Assembly: GCA_963819385.1 (NCBI GenBank)
Contig: CAWFVV010000004.1
Location: forward strand, 248,001-312,000
DNA from: JAVDCA01 sp963819385
GTDB taxonomy: Bacteria; Pseudomonadota; Alphaproteobacteria; Rhizobiales; Xanthobacteraceae
Length of the DNA: 64,000 nucleotides
Direction of reading: 5' to 3'
The notes below the pieces were generated by a model. That model was not told where the DNA came from, made no database searches, and saw only the letters and a program-made list of their open reading frames with translations. Shown here in pieces: positions 33,574-41,836 of the stretch; within the stretch, counting starts at the first letter, position 1, and every line of letters starts with the position of its first letter. Both the position numbers and the translations under genes were made by a program.

Positions 33574-34125
33574 CTACGCCGACAGCTTCGCCGCCACGCT
33601 CCTGAAGCGCTCCAGCGCGAGTTCGAGGTTCTCGACGATCTCGGCCGCGACCTCGTCGGGCGGGGGCAGCAGGTCGGGGTCGTCGAGGGTGTCGTCCTTG
33701 AGCCAGAAGATATCGAGGTTGACCTTGTCGCGCGCGATCAGGTCCGCATAGGCGAAGCGGCGGAAGCGCTCGGTCTCCTTGCGCTTGCGGCGCTCGCCAC
33801 TGGCGTAGCAGGCGACGAAGTCGTCGAGGTCGGCGCGCACCATCGGCCGCTCCTTGAGCGTGAAGCGCTGGTTGGTGCGCAGGTCGTAGATCCACACGTC
33901 CTTGGTATTGGCCTTCTCGGACACCGTCTTCTTGTCGAAGAACAGCACGTTCGCCTTGACCCCCTGCTTGTAGAAGATGCCGGTCGGCAGGCGCAGCAGG
34001 GTGTGGAAGTCGAAGTTCTTCAGTAGCCGGCGGCGGATGGTCTCGCCGGCGCCGCCCTCGAACAGCACGTTGTCGGGCATCACGACGCCGGCGCGGCCGT
34101 TCTCGGCCAGCACCGTCATGACGTG
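33574..34125 (-). pseudogene. hsdM: Remnant of hsdM, type I restriction-modification methyltransferase (C-terminal part)
   Basis: The C-terminal 184 residues of HsdM are recognisable: MTVLAENGRAGVVMPDNVLF, EGGAGETIRRRLLKNFDFHT, LLRLPTGIFYKQGVKANVLF, and a charged tail ending LERFRSVAAKLSA. The start of the gene is missing, including the catalytic NPPF motif that should lie just upstream. At 34125 homology ends abruptly and another broken gene on the other strand begins. The frame stays open beyond the junction by chance. No hsdS or hsdR is present, so no working restriction system is encoded here. Confidence 0.8.
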
Positions 34126-34539
34126 CCATCCGATCTTCAGCGATTTCCGGTTCGTGCCGTGTTGTTCGGGATTGTGACGCATCTTGAGATGACCATGGCA
34201 AATGCGATTCGGAAAGAGCTCGGCACGGACGCCCCCTGGATTTCCCGATTGCCGGACAAACGACGATTGAAGCTCCTCGAAGAGATCAACGAAGCAGAAT
34301 CGGAGAATGGGTATGTTGATGCGCTCCTGTTCACCCAGTTTTGCGATAAGGTAACGATCATCAAAAAGAGGCCTGATTTTCCTTGGAGTAAAAGTGTGTT
34401 TGAGCGCGAATTGAATTGAATTCAAGCGCTGCGCGATAACCTCGCGCATGCTAATGATTATGCGGCGACACGCGATGAGGCGTGCCTCGTGTGCGAAACC
34501 GTTCGGTTGATGGATGTCTGGATCGAACGTCTCCGCTAA
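34126..34539 (+). pseudogene. Remnant of a HEPN-like protein with an in-frame stop
   Basis: The plus-strand reading RAVLFGIVTHLEMTMANAIR, then LLFTQFCDKVTIIKKRPDF, breaks at TGA 34417-34419 and continues in the same frame. The next part is IQALRDNLAHANDYAATRDE and CLVCETVRLMDVWIERL, with a stop at 34537. The LRDNLAHANDY segment is typical of HEPN-like C-terminal domains in defence-type proteins, though the family is not certain. The gene lacks its 5' part, which is replaced at 34125 by the hsdM fragment in opposite orientation. Confidence 0.55.
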
Positions 34540-34573
34540 TGCCGCCGATTGCGCCGTCACCCACTAGGCCGCC

Positions 34574-35162
34574 ATGACCGCGACGCCCAACGTCATCGTC
34601 GTCAGCGGACCGAACGGCGCCGGCAAATCGACCTCGGCGCCGCACCTCCTGCGCGACGCGCTGGCGGTGACCGAGTTCGTCAATGCCGACGCCATCGCGG
34701 GCGGGCTGTCGGCATTCCGGCCCGAAGTTGGTCGCGATCGCGGCCGGGCGCATCATGCTCGCCCGCATGCGTCAACTTGCGGCCAACCGCGAAATCTTTG
34801 CGTTCGAGACGACGCTAGCGAGCCGCAGCTTCGCGCCTTGGCTCAACGGGCTGCGGCGTGACGGGTACCATGTGCACGTGCTGTTTCTCTGGCTGCGCAG
34901 CGCGGACCTTGCGGTGAGCCGCGTGGCGGAGCGGGTGCGGCTCGGCGGGCATGATGTTCCGGAGGCTGTGATCAAGCGGCGGTATGCGAGGGGCCTGCGG
35001 AATTTCTTCGCCCTGTACATGCCGCTTGCTGATGGTTGGCAGTTCTTCGACAACTCCAGCGTGACCGAACGTCGGTTGATGGCGGCAGGAAATCGCAATA
35101 GGGTCCGCATGTTCGGCGACCCCACTGACTGGCGCCGACTAATGGAGGCCCATCGTGGATGA
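34574..35162 (+). pseudogene. Zeta toxin-like kinase, with a frameshift
   Basis: This is a P-loop kinase-like protein of the zeta toxin family, about 196 residues when read through. The first frame gives VIVVSGPNGAGKSTSAPHLL (Walker A) and FVNADAIAGGLSAFRPE. The frame then changes near 34726-34730. The second frame gives VAIAAGRIMLARMRQLAANR, the ETTLASRSFAPWL segment and RLGGHDVPEAVIKRRYARGL. Removing one base (or adding two) restores one protein. The stop at 35162 overlaps a small gene that is the likely antitoxin partner. Toxicity or substrate cannot be judged; other members phosphorylate UDP-sugar-type substrates. Confidence 0.78.
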
Positions 35163-35340
35163 CACGCCGCGCCGCCGCCCCTTAACCGAACTGCTGCAGG
35201 ACGATCGCCTAGTCGAGGACGCCATCAATCGCGGCGTGCGCGAGGCCCTGCTGCGGCACAAGCAGGCGGGCAATCCGATCGCGGTGTGGCGCGACGAACA
35301 GGTGGTGTGGATCGCACCGGAGGATATCGAGGTCGAGTGA
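35155..35340 (+). CDS. Small putative antitoxin partner of the zeta-like protein
   Basis: The 61-residue product starts at GTG 35155, with GGAG eleven bases upstream, inside the end of the zeta-like gene (8 bp overlap). It reads MDDTPRRRPLTELLQDDRLV, then an acidic helix and IAVWRDEQVVWIAPEDIEVE. Proteins of this size and composition commonly pair with zeta-like toxins in rhizobia. No DNA-binding motif is visible. If the toxin gene is broken, this gene may be a relic. Confidence 0.6.
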   Translation: MDDTPRRRPLTELLQDDRLVEDAINRGVREALLRHKQAGNPIAVWRDEQVVWIAPEDIEVE

Positions 35341-35673
35341 GACGGCGAGCGTCTGCCTTTCGGGCAGGTAAACCGAAACGACGCAGGCGGGCGCGCCGAC
35401 CCGGCGAGCAACTTGCAGGCACTCGAAGCGCACCTGCTGTTGTGGCGCGCCAGGTACAAGTTCTGGATTCCCGAGAAACCCGAGCGCGATTGTGGCGGAC
35501 GAAAATACGCGCGGCATCGGATTTCCGATCGGGATCGAGGCGCTGATTGCACGCGTGACGGGCGGGCCGATGGCGGCGGCACAAATAAACCGCTGATTTG
35601 CTCAACGGCCCATTTTGACTTGATTGTGGAAATCTGGTTCTGTTCTTGTATTGTTCCGCAAGATCGAGACGGG
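35341..35673. other. Intergenic region between the two toxin-antitoxin-like loci
   Basis: I see no convincing gene in these 333 bases. A possible promoter for the next two genes is TTGACT at 35615-35620, with a weak TTCTGT 17 bases further on. The segment around 35590-35660 is notably A/T-richer than the surroundings. Confidence 0.45.
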
Positions 35674-35862
35674 ATGGCCGCCATGAAGAAGGTCCGCAGC
35701 AAGGCAGCCACGAGGGTGAGCAGGGCCAAGACGACCGCGTCCGGACAGGCCGTGATCGCGAGCTTGCGGGAGATTTGCGCGTGGCAGCGCGGCAAGGTTG
35801 CGCTGCAGGTCACGGAGCTGCCCGATCCGATGCTGCCGCCGCGCATCAAGGCGATGCGCTGA
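35674..35862 (+). CDS. Small basic protein upstream of the HigA-like gene
   Basis: The 62-residue reading starts at ATG 35674 or 35683. It begins with a lysine- and arginine-rich stretch (MKKVRSKAATRVSRAKTTAS), then GQAVIASLREICAWQRGKVA, and ends PDPMLPPRIKAMR. It occupies the position where a HigB toxin would usually precede HigA, but it is shorter and unlike HigB. The gap to the next gene is 28 bases. I recognise no family. It may be a remnant or a small partner. Confidence 0.45.
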   Translation: MAAMKKVRSKAATRVSRAKTTASGQAVIASLREICAWQRGKVALQVTELPDPMLPPRIKAMR

Positions 35863-35890
35863 CGGTCTCGCAATTCTGATGGAGCACGCC

Positions 35891-36274
35891 ATGGAAATCC
35901 GCCCTATCCGCACCGATGAAGATCATCGCACCGCGCTTGCGGAGATCGAGGCCTGCTGGGGAGCACCCGAGGGGAGCGAAGCGGCCGATAAGCTCGATGT
36001 GCTCCTCGCGCTGGTCGAAAGCTACGAAGAGCGCCGCTGGCCGATCGAGACGACAGCGCGCTTCGATCCGGTCGACGTGTTGCACTATGCGATCGACGAG
36101 CTTGGCCACACGCAGACCGAGCTCGCGGAGCTGCTCGGATCACGTTCGCGCGCGTCGGAAATTCTCGCGCGCCGGCGAGCGCTCACGGTCGAGATGATCC
36201 ACAAGATCGGCGAGGCGTGGAAGATACCGGCGGATCTGTTGGTGCGGCCATATGCAATCGAGAGTGCAGCCTGA
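35891..36274 (+). CDS. HigA-like antitoxin, HTH transcriptional regulator
   Basis: The 127-residue protein resembles the COG5499 group of HigA-type antitoxins. The N-terminal half is acidic and helical (DHRTALAEIEACWGAPEGSE, then LLALVESYEERRWPIE). The C-terminal half has a helix-turn-helix: HYAIDELGHTQTELAELLGS, then SRASEILARRRALTVEMIHK. The ATG at 35891 has GGAG nine to twelve bases upstream. It would bind its own promoter and a toxin, but no HigB-type RNase gene is adjacent, so the system may be solitary or incomplete. Confidence 0.75.
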   Translation: MEIRPIRTDEDHRTALAEIEACWGAPEGSEAADKLDVLLALVESYEERRWPIETTARFDPVDVLHYAIDELGHTQTELAELLGSRSRASEILARRRALTVEMIHKIGEAWKIPADLLVRPYAIESAA

Positions 36275-36398
36275 GCCGCTCGCGCTGTGACCTGCCGGAA
36301 CACGAGGATGTGAGACGGACGGCACGCATCACACCGCAGCCGCATTTATGGGATGTTGGTCGGCGCGATCAGGACGTCACAACGGAACAGGACGTAAC

Positions 36399-36785
36399 AT
36401 GCGTGTCGGCGGAATTCTCACGATTGGAGCCTCGATCGGGCTCTTGGCGATCGGCGCGACGGCCGCGCGGGCGCAGGACAGCGCCGCGCAGGAGAAGGCG
36501 CTGGAAGGAACCTACACGCAGAACCAGGCGTGCAAGGGCGACGGCAGCGACAAGAAGCTCGTGGCCATCCACGAGAAGCAGGTGGACTCGAATTTCGGGC
36601 CGTGCACGTTCGCCGACAAGAAGTGGAACGGCAAGGTGCTCAAGGCCGGCGCCACGTGCAAGAACAAGACCGGCAGCACGTTCGACGTGAGCCTCGAGTT
36701 CACGCTCAAGGACGACAACACGGTCGGCTTCGTCGAGGAAAGCAGCCAGTACAAGTCGGTGCTCTACCGCTGCCCGGCGAAGTAA
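36399..36785 (+). CDS. Small secreted protein with four cysteines
   Basis: The 128-residue product has a signal peptide (MRVGGILTIGASIGLLAIGA, then TAARAQ). The mature part has four cysteines (NQACKGDG, GPCTFADKK, ATCKNKTG, YRCPAK), which fit two disulfides. The region looks beta-rich and lysine-rich. I recognise no named family. ATG 36399 is chosen because the signal peptide begins there; the longer frame from 36348 is not supported. A family D repeat follows the stop. Confidence 0.7.
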   Translation: MRVGGILTIGASIGLLAIGATAARAQDSAAQEKALEGTYTQNQACKGDGSDKKLVAIHEKQVDSNFGPCTFADKKWNGKVLKAGATCKNKTGSTFDVSLEFTLKDDNTVGFVEESSQYKSVLYRCPAK

Positions 36786-36804
36786 GGCCTCGCCTCGAAT
36801 CGCG

Positions 36805-36890
36805 GCGTCATGCCCGGCCTTGTGCCGGGCATCTACGTCTTTGCGATCTGGCAAGACGTGGATGGCCGGGACAAGCCCGGCCATGACGTC
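36805..36890. repeat. Family D palindromic repeat (TCATGCCCGGC type)
   Basis: The arms GCGTCATGCCCGGCCTTGTG and GGACAAGCCCGGCCATGACG are inverted, with a central ACGTCTTTGC/GCAAGACGT pair. Another copy is at 60131. It lies between converging genes. Confidence 0.85.
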
Positions 36891-36901
36891 GAAGCGACCA
36901 T

Positions 36902-39900
36902 TTACGCCGCGCTGATCTGGCGCGGCACGGCGGGGCGCGCCTCGGCGGCGAAGAGCGCGTCGATCTCCTCGAGCGGGCGGGCCGGGCTGTAGAGAAAGCC
37001 CTGCATCTGGGTGACGCCGGCGGCGCGGATGATGCCGAGCTGCTCGACCGTCTCGACGCCTTCCGCCGTGGTGGTCACGTCGAGCGCGTGGGCGAGGCGG
37101 ACCACCGCCTCGACGATCACGGCCGAGACGCTGCCACGTTCGGTGAGGTCGCGCACGAACGAGCGGTCGATCTTGATCTTGTCGAAGCGGAAGCGGCGCA
37201 GGTAGTTGAGCGACGAGTAACCGGTGCCGAAGTCGTCCATCACGATCTTGACGCCGAGGTGGCGCAGCTGGTCGAGGGTGGCGAGCACCTCTTTCGTGGC
37301 GGCCAGGAAGGCCGCCTCGGTGACCTCGAGCTCGAGGCGCGAGGGCGCGACGCGCGCGGCCGCGCAGGCCGCGATCACGGTCTGGACGAGCACGGGGCTG
37401 CGGAACTGGACCGGCGAGAGGTTGACGGCGATGCGGATGTGCTCGGGCCAGCGCGCCGCGTCGGCGATCGCGCGGCGCAGCACCCATTCGCCGAGCGGGA
37501 TGATGAGGCCGCTTTCCTCGGCGATCGAGATGAACTCGGCGGGCGACACGAGACCGCGCTCCTTGTGCGGCCAGCGCAGCAGCGCCTCGAGGCCGGCGAC
37601 CTCGCCGGACGCGATGTCGACCACCGGCTGATAGTGCAACAGGAAGCCGCCTTCCGCGATGGCGTCGCGCAGATCCTGCTCGATCGCGTGGCGCAGCCGC
37701 ATGCGCGCGTCCATCTCGGGCTGGAAGAACCGATAGACGCCGCGCCCTTCGGCCTTGGCGCTGTAGAGCGCCATGTCGGCCTGCTTGAGCAGCACCTCGG
37801 GCGCAGTCGCATGGGCGGGCGCGACCGCGATGCCGATCGAGGCGTTGCACACCGCCTGCACGCCGCCGAGGTCGAACGGCCGACCGATCTCGTCGCGGAT
37901 GCGCTGGGCGAGCCGCGCCGCGTCGGCGGGGTCCTGGATCGGGCTCTGGATGATGGCGAACTCGTCGCCGCCGAGGCGGGCGATCTCATCGACGTCGCGC
38001 ACGCAGCCGCGCAGACGGCAGGCGACGGCCTTGAGCAACTCGTCGCCGATCGCGTGGCCGAGCGCGTCGTTGATGTTCTTGAAGTTGTCGAGGTCGAGGC
38101 AGTGAACGGCGAGCTTCTCGCCGCGCTCGACGCGGGCGAGCGCCTCGCGCAGGCGCGCCTGGAAGCGGGTGCGGTTGGGCAGATCGGTGAGCGCGTCGTG
38201 CAGCGCCATGTGCACGACCGCCTCCTCGGCCTTGCGCCGGTCGGTCACGTCCTCGAACACCGTGATCAGGTGGCCCGGCGTGCCCTCCGCGCCGCGCACC
38301 GCGAGGCGCAGCGTGTTGATGATGCGCTCGCCGCGCGGCGTCAGCGCCGGGAACTCGGCCTTGACGATGCCGGTGCCGGTATGCGCGGCGGCGACCGCCT
38401 GGTTGTCGTGGTCGACGACGTGCTGGGCGTGCTCGGGCGGATAGATGTCGTAGACGGTGCCGCCGATGATCTGCGCGCGCGGCCGGCCGATGAACTCCTC
38501 GTAGGCCTGGTTGACGAAGGTGAATTTCTGCGTCTCCGGCTCCTTGACGACGAGCGGCATCGGGATGTTCTCGATGATCGTATCGAGAAAGTTCTTGGTG
38601 TCGGCGAGCTCGCGCTCGGCCTGCTGGCGGCTGGTGATGTCCTCATGCGTCGCGACGAAGCCGCCATCGGGCACCGGCAGGTTGGTGATGCTGATGGTGC
38701 GCCCGTCGAGGAGCTTGGCGAGGGTCGTGACCGACGCGCCGGCCGCCAGCTTCGCGAGCAGGTCGCGCGCGCGCGCGGCTGGATCGTCGGACGAGCCTTC
38801 CAGCACCAGGCGATGCGCCAGCAGCTTCTCGAGCGGCGTGCCGAGGCGGGCGAGCTCGGGCGGCACGCCGTACATGTCGATGTAGCGCCGGTTCGACACG
38901 ATGAAATGGCCCTCGGCGTCGTACGTGGTGACGCCGTGCGGCATGTTGTTGAGGGCGGCGTCGAAACGCGCGTTCTGCAGGCGCTGCTCCTCGGAGGCGC
39001 GGCCGAGCCGCAGCGCGCCGTGCACGCTCTGCCCGATGGCGGCGAGGATGAGCGCCGTGAGGATCGCGGCGATCGCGTTGTAGGAGCGCTGCTTGGCGGT
39101 GACGGCCGCGAAGATCTCCTGCGCGGAGCGGCCCACCGTGACGACGAGGGGAAAATCCTTGACGGTGCGGTAGATGATCAGGCGGCGGATGCCGTCGATG
39201 CCCGGGCTTTCGCTGTAGAACCAGCCGTCGGGCTGGGTCTTGAGCAGCTGGAACATGTGCGACTTCGACAGGTCGCGCCCGGGCGCCTCCTGCACGCTGC
39301 CGCCGGCGGCGCGGATGATGCCGTCGGCGCCGATCACGTGGATGTAGCCGTCGGCGCCGACCGCGACCGAATCGTAGAGCTTGGCGAAATAGGACGGATC
39401 GAGGCTCGCCGTGATGATGCCGTCGAAGGTGCCGTCGGCGCGCTCGATGCGGCGCGAGAGCTGGATCGCGGGACGATGGGTCATGCGGCCGATCACCGGC
39501 TTGGAGATGTAGAGCCGGTCGTCGCGCGAGGCGGCGAGCGCGCGGAAGTGCTCGCGGTCGCCCACATAGATGGGCGACCAGTTGGAATTGCTCGACGCCT
39601 TGATGTGGCCGTCCGCCCCGACGATCGAGACCTGCATCATCTCGTGGCCGAACGGGTGGCTGCCGTCGTTCCAGACGCGCAGGTCGAAATGCGCCTCGTC
39701 GCGCAGATAGTACGCGCGCATCGCCGCGAGGGTGCGGTTGATGTCGGTGAGCGACTCGGCGAGATGGGCGTCGAAGGCGCGCGCGAGGTTGCGGGAATTC
39801 TCGATCGCGGCCTGCTCGGCGCTCTCGCGCTCGATCTCGACGTGGAACGCGAGGCTCATCCAGATGAGCCCGATCATGGCGAGGCCGAGCAGCGTCGAGC

Positions 39901-39964
39901 TTTGCGCCACCGCGTAAAGCCATCGCAGGAACGGTTGCTGAGCTGTCCCCGGTTGCTGCGCCAT
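36902..39964 (-). CDS. Membrane GGDEF/EAL protein with Cache and PAS domains
   Basis: This 1020-residue protein probably controls cyclic di-GMP. Order: membrane segment (about 22-40), a periplasmic Cache-type sensor (about 45-290), a second membrane segment (about 294-311), PAS (about 325-445), PAS (about 455-575), GGDEF (about 585-750) and EAL (about 755-1005). The GGDEF motif is intact (LGGDEF at 664-669), and an RxxD inhibitory site (RDVD, 656-659) lies five residues upstream. The EAL motif is intact in GLEALLRW, with DDFGTGYSSL. Both activities are therefore possible. I chose ATG 39964, which has GGGAGG upstream. It is convergent with the secreted protein gene. Confidence 0.93.
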   Translation of the reverse strand: MAQQPGTAQQPFLRWLYAVAQSSTLLGLAMIGLIWMSLAFHVEIERESAEQAAIENSRNLARAFDAHLAESLTDINRTLAAMRAYYLRDEAHFDLRVWNDGSHPFGHEMMQVSIVGADGHIKASSNSNWSPIYVGDREHFRALAASRDDRLYISKPVIGRMTHRPAIQLSRRIERADGTFDGIITASLDPSYFAKLYDSVAVGADGYIHVIGADGIIRAAGGSVQEAPGRDLSKSHMFQLLKTQPDGWFYSESPGIDGIRRLIIYRTVKDFPLVVTVGRSAQEIFAAVTAKQRSYNAIAAILTALILAAIGQSVHGALRLGRASEEQRLQNARFDAALNNMPHGVTTYDAEGHFIVSNRRYIDMYGVPPELARLGTPLEKLLAHRLVLEGSSDDPAARARDLLAKLAAGASVTTLAKLLDGRTISITNLPVPDGGFVATHEDITSRQQAERELADTKNFLDTIIENIPMPLVVKEPETQKFTFVNQAYEEFIGRPRAQIIGGTVYDIYPPEHAQHVVDHDNQAVAAAHTGTGIVKAEFPALTPRGERIINTLRLAVRGAEGTPGHLITVFEDVTDRRKAEEAVVHMALHDALTDLPNRTRFQARLREALARVERGEKLAVHCLDLDNFKNINDALGHAIGDELLKAVACRLRGCVRDVDEIARLGGDEFAIIQSPIQDPADAARLAQRIRDEIGRPFDLGGVQAVCNASIGIAVAPAHATAPEVLLKQADMALYSAKAEGRGVYRFFQPEMDARMRLRHAIEQDLRDAIAEGGFLLHYQPVVDIASGEVAGLEALLRWPHKERGLVSPAEFISIAEESGLIIPLGEWVLRRAIADAARWPEHIRIAVNLSPVQFRSPVLVQTVIAACAAARVAPSRLELEVTEAAFLAATKEVLATLDQLRHLGVKIVMDDFGTGYSSLNYLRRFRFDKIKIDRSFVRDLTERGSVSAVIVEAVVRLAHALDVTTTAEGVETVEQLGIIRAAGVTQMQGFLYSPARPLEEIDALFAAEARPAVPRQISAA

Positions 39965-40257
39965 CGCCGGGCAACCTCCCGTTCGCCCGGCTTTCACGAT
40001 ACGCGCGGATACCTATCGGCTGGTTGCCGAGCCAGCATTTCTGTGAAGCGTGGCTAAGGGGCGGTTACCGGGGAGTGGCGGGAGGGTTGCGGTGGAGACG
40101 CGAATGCGAGGAACTCGCGCAAGGAGACGTTAAGGATGCGAGGCGCGGACATTTTTGAGCAGCGGTGCAGCAAGAGGTAACCACACAGAAGGCTGAACGT
40201 ACTGAAGACATTCACTTTTTGGAATCGCGGTTTTGCCGCGTACCCTCACCCGTACCC

Positions 40258-40604
40258 TCAACAGGTCTCTTCGGCTTGGCGACGCATAAACGTGCGTATG
40301 CGGTGGCAGTTGGCGCACACCAGGTCGCACTTGGCGATTTCTTCTAGGAGTCGTCTCCATGAGAGGCGGTTCATGAGCTGTGAAATAATTCCAGTCTTCT
40401 GGTCGCCATCGCGGTGGTCGAAGCCCATCACAAACGAGGGGTAGAAATCCTTGCAGTCGGCGCACGGTTTCTCAGTCTTGATATCGGTAACGTATTCTCG
40501 CATCGCCCGTCGTCGTGCATTGTTGCGGGCAAGGTACTCGCCTTGTGCAGTTGGTAGTGCCGTCTGCCGTGATCGTTGTGCCGCCCCTTCTCGGCATAAG
40601 CCAT
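40258..40604 (-). pseudogene. HNH-type or zinc-finger protein of phage-like kind, with a frameshift
   Basis: The C-terminal part YLARNNARRRAMREYVTDIK, KPCADCKDFYPSFVMGFDHR and EIAKCDLVCANCHRIRTF carries two CxxC pairs with a central DHR, as in small HNH-related proteins common in phages. The N-terminal part MAYAEKGRHND, then HYQLHK, is in another frame. Restoring one G in a GG run near 40545-40548 (AAGGCGAG to AAGGGCGAG) joins them into a product of about 115 residues. Cleavage activity is not shown. The gene is at the left end of the accessory patch. Confidence 0.6.
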
Positions 40605-40818
40605 ATCCAGGAATTGTAGCATCGCACTCATGAGGAAAATTCGAGGCAACCTGTGGATTGCTGAGCCGCCTAAAAACCCTCCCCAGATCGGGGAGGAGGT
40701 GGAGGCCAAGAGCCGCAGCTAGGGCCTCGTCGGAGGTAGCGGATGCGCTTTGCCCTGCCGCCTTCCCTGGAACGGTTAGGCGCGGTTGCCGCGTACATTG
40801 TACCCGGGTCAACGGGGG

Positions 40819-41094
40819 TCATTCAGCGGCTTCCGCCTTCGGTTGATTCGGCATGTCGAAGGCCACGGTGATCGCCCGGTTGCCGCATTTTGGGCAACGG
40901 AAGAGGCTCGGAAGCCTGTCCGGCGGCATCGTCTCGCCTCTCGCCCACACCAGCGTCTTCATGTCGAGCTCCATGGTCGTGTCGCACCACACGCCCTTCC
41001 GGTCCCTGGTCTTCGGCTTGCGGCCGACCAGAAGACAGCGGACGCGGATGCGCTAACCGAGCTTCCATGCCTCGCCGAGGGTGTTGACCGGCAT
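40819..41094 (-). pseudogene. Small zinc-ribbon protein with a nonsense codon
   Basis: Read leftward from ATG 41094, the frame gives MPVNTLGEAWKLG, a TAG at 41055-41053, then RIRVRCLLVGRKPKTRDRKG, and ends LFRCPKCGNRAITVAFDMP with a CxxC zinc ribbon. A single G-to-A change would turn a TGG tryptophan codon into this TAG, since similar small rhizobial proteins have W there. Reinitiation at a later ATG (MELDMKTLVW) might give a short product. The function of the family is unknown. Confidence 0.6.
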
Positions 41095-41111
41095 GCGAAC
41101 ATTTAGTGAAC

Positions 41112-41621
41112 ATGCAGCCGGCAAGTCAAGATGAGGCGGAGAGGGCTACGTCGATGTTGCCGTGGATAGAAGAGCTTCGAAAGAACTGGCCGCGCCTTCG
41201 ATGGCCGATATTTTTGGCTCTTGTGATCGGCGCGATCGCCGGCTTCGGTGCAGCAACTTTCTGGTGGAGCGGAACAGTCGGGACGTTACGAGAGCGCGTA
41301 GCGCAGCTGGCAGAAACCAGAGGTCACACCCCCTTACGGATCGTGGAGGTGAAAGGCGGCCCCTCCTACCGAGTGAAGCCCGACGACGACGTAATTCAGG
41401 TTACCAATCCTGGACCAACACCGATCACGATTTATCTACCGTCAGGTTTCGAGAAGGGGAAACTCGTGACAGTAAAGGATAAGGGCGGCAACTCATTCGA
41501 GGCCCACATCAACATTATTTCCGACGCCGGCAAGATAGACGGCCTGCGCGAGTATGTGATCGCGGTGGACAAGGGCTCCGTGGCTTTTATTTGGGATGGC
41601 GATGCGTGGTCAGTCAATTAG
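41112..41621 (+). CDS. Membrane-anchored protein with tail-fibre-like C-terminal part
   Basis: The 169-residue protein has one membrane span (WPIFLALVIGAIAGFGAATF, about residues 31-50). A short coiled coil-like stretch follows (TLRERVAQLAETR). A C-terminal beta-rich part contains KLVTVKDKGGNSFEAHINII and GSVAFIWDGDAWSV. The last segment resembles a motif found at the ends of phage tail-fibre-like proteins. The ATG at 41112 is preferred over the GTG at 41106. I cannot name a function. The location and style suggest phage or island origin. Confidence 0.55.
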   Translation: MQPASQDEAERATSMLPWIEELRKNWPRLRWPIFLALVIGAIAGFGAATFWWSGTVGTLRERVAQLAETRGHTPLRIVEVKGGPSYRVKPDDDVIQVTNPGPTPITIYLPSGFEKGKLVTVKDKGGNSFEAHINIISDAGKIDGLREYVIAVDKGSVAFIWDGDAWSVN

Positions 41622-41836
41622 CCGGACGCGGCTCTTAATTTTCGGAGAATATACATTGTGCGACGTATCAGTAGTTCACCTTGCCGGTGACAATGGATAC
41701 GCGAGCACCCTCTTCCTTCACATCAAGAACGCCCTGTGAGCCATCCTCGATAAATCCGCTGGATGATCCGTAGTTGGGAATCCAAACGGGCCAACTCTAC
41801 CAAACGTTCGCTGACACGCAACGTCGCTATCCCCAC

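Noticed and set aside
37088..40057. A 989-codon open frame on the plus strand opposite the GGDEF/EAL gene
   Set aside because: High-GC antisense shadow. The minus strand encodes clear GGDEF, EAL and PAS domains; the plus reading has no recognisable domain.
41668..41793. Short minus-strand reading ending GARVSIVTGKVNY
   Set aside because: It looks gene-like (PNYGSSSGFIEDGSQGVLDV) and may be the end of a lost gene, but it is only 41 codons, opens after a TAG and has no family match, so it is not listed as a gene.
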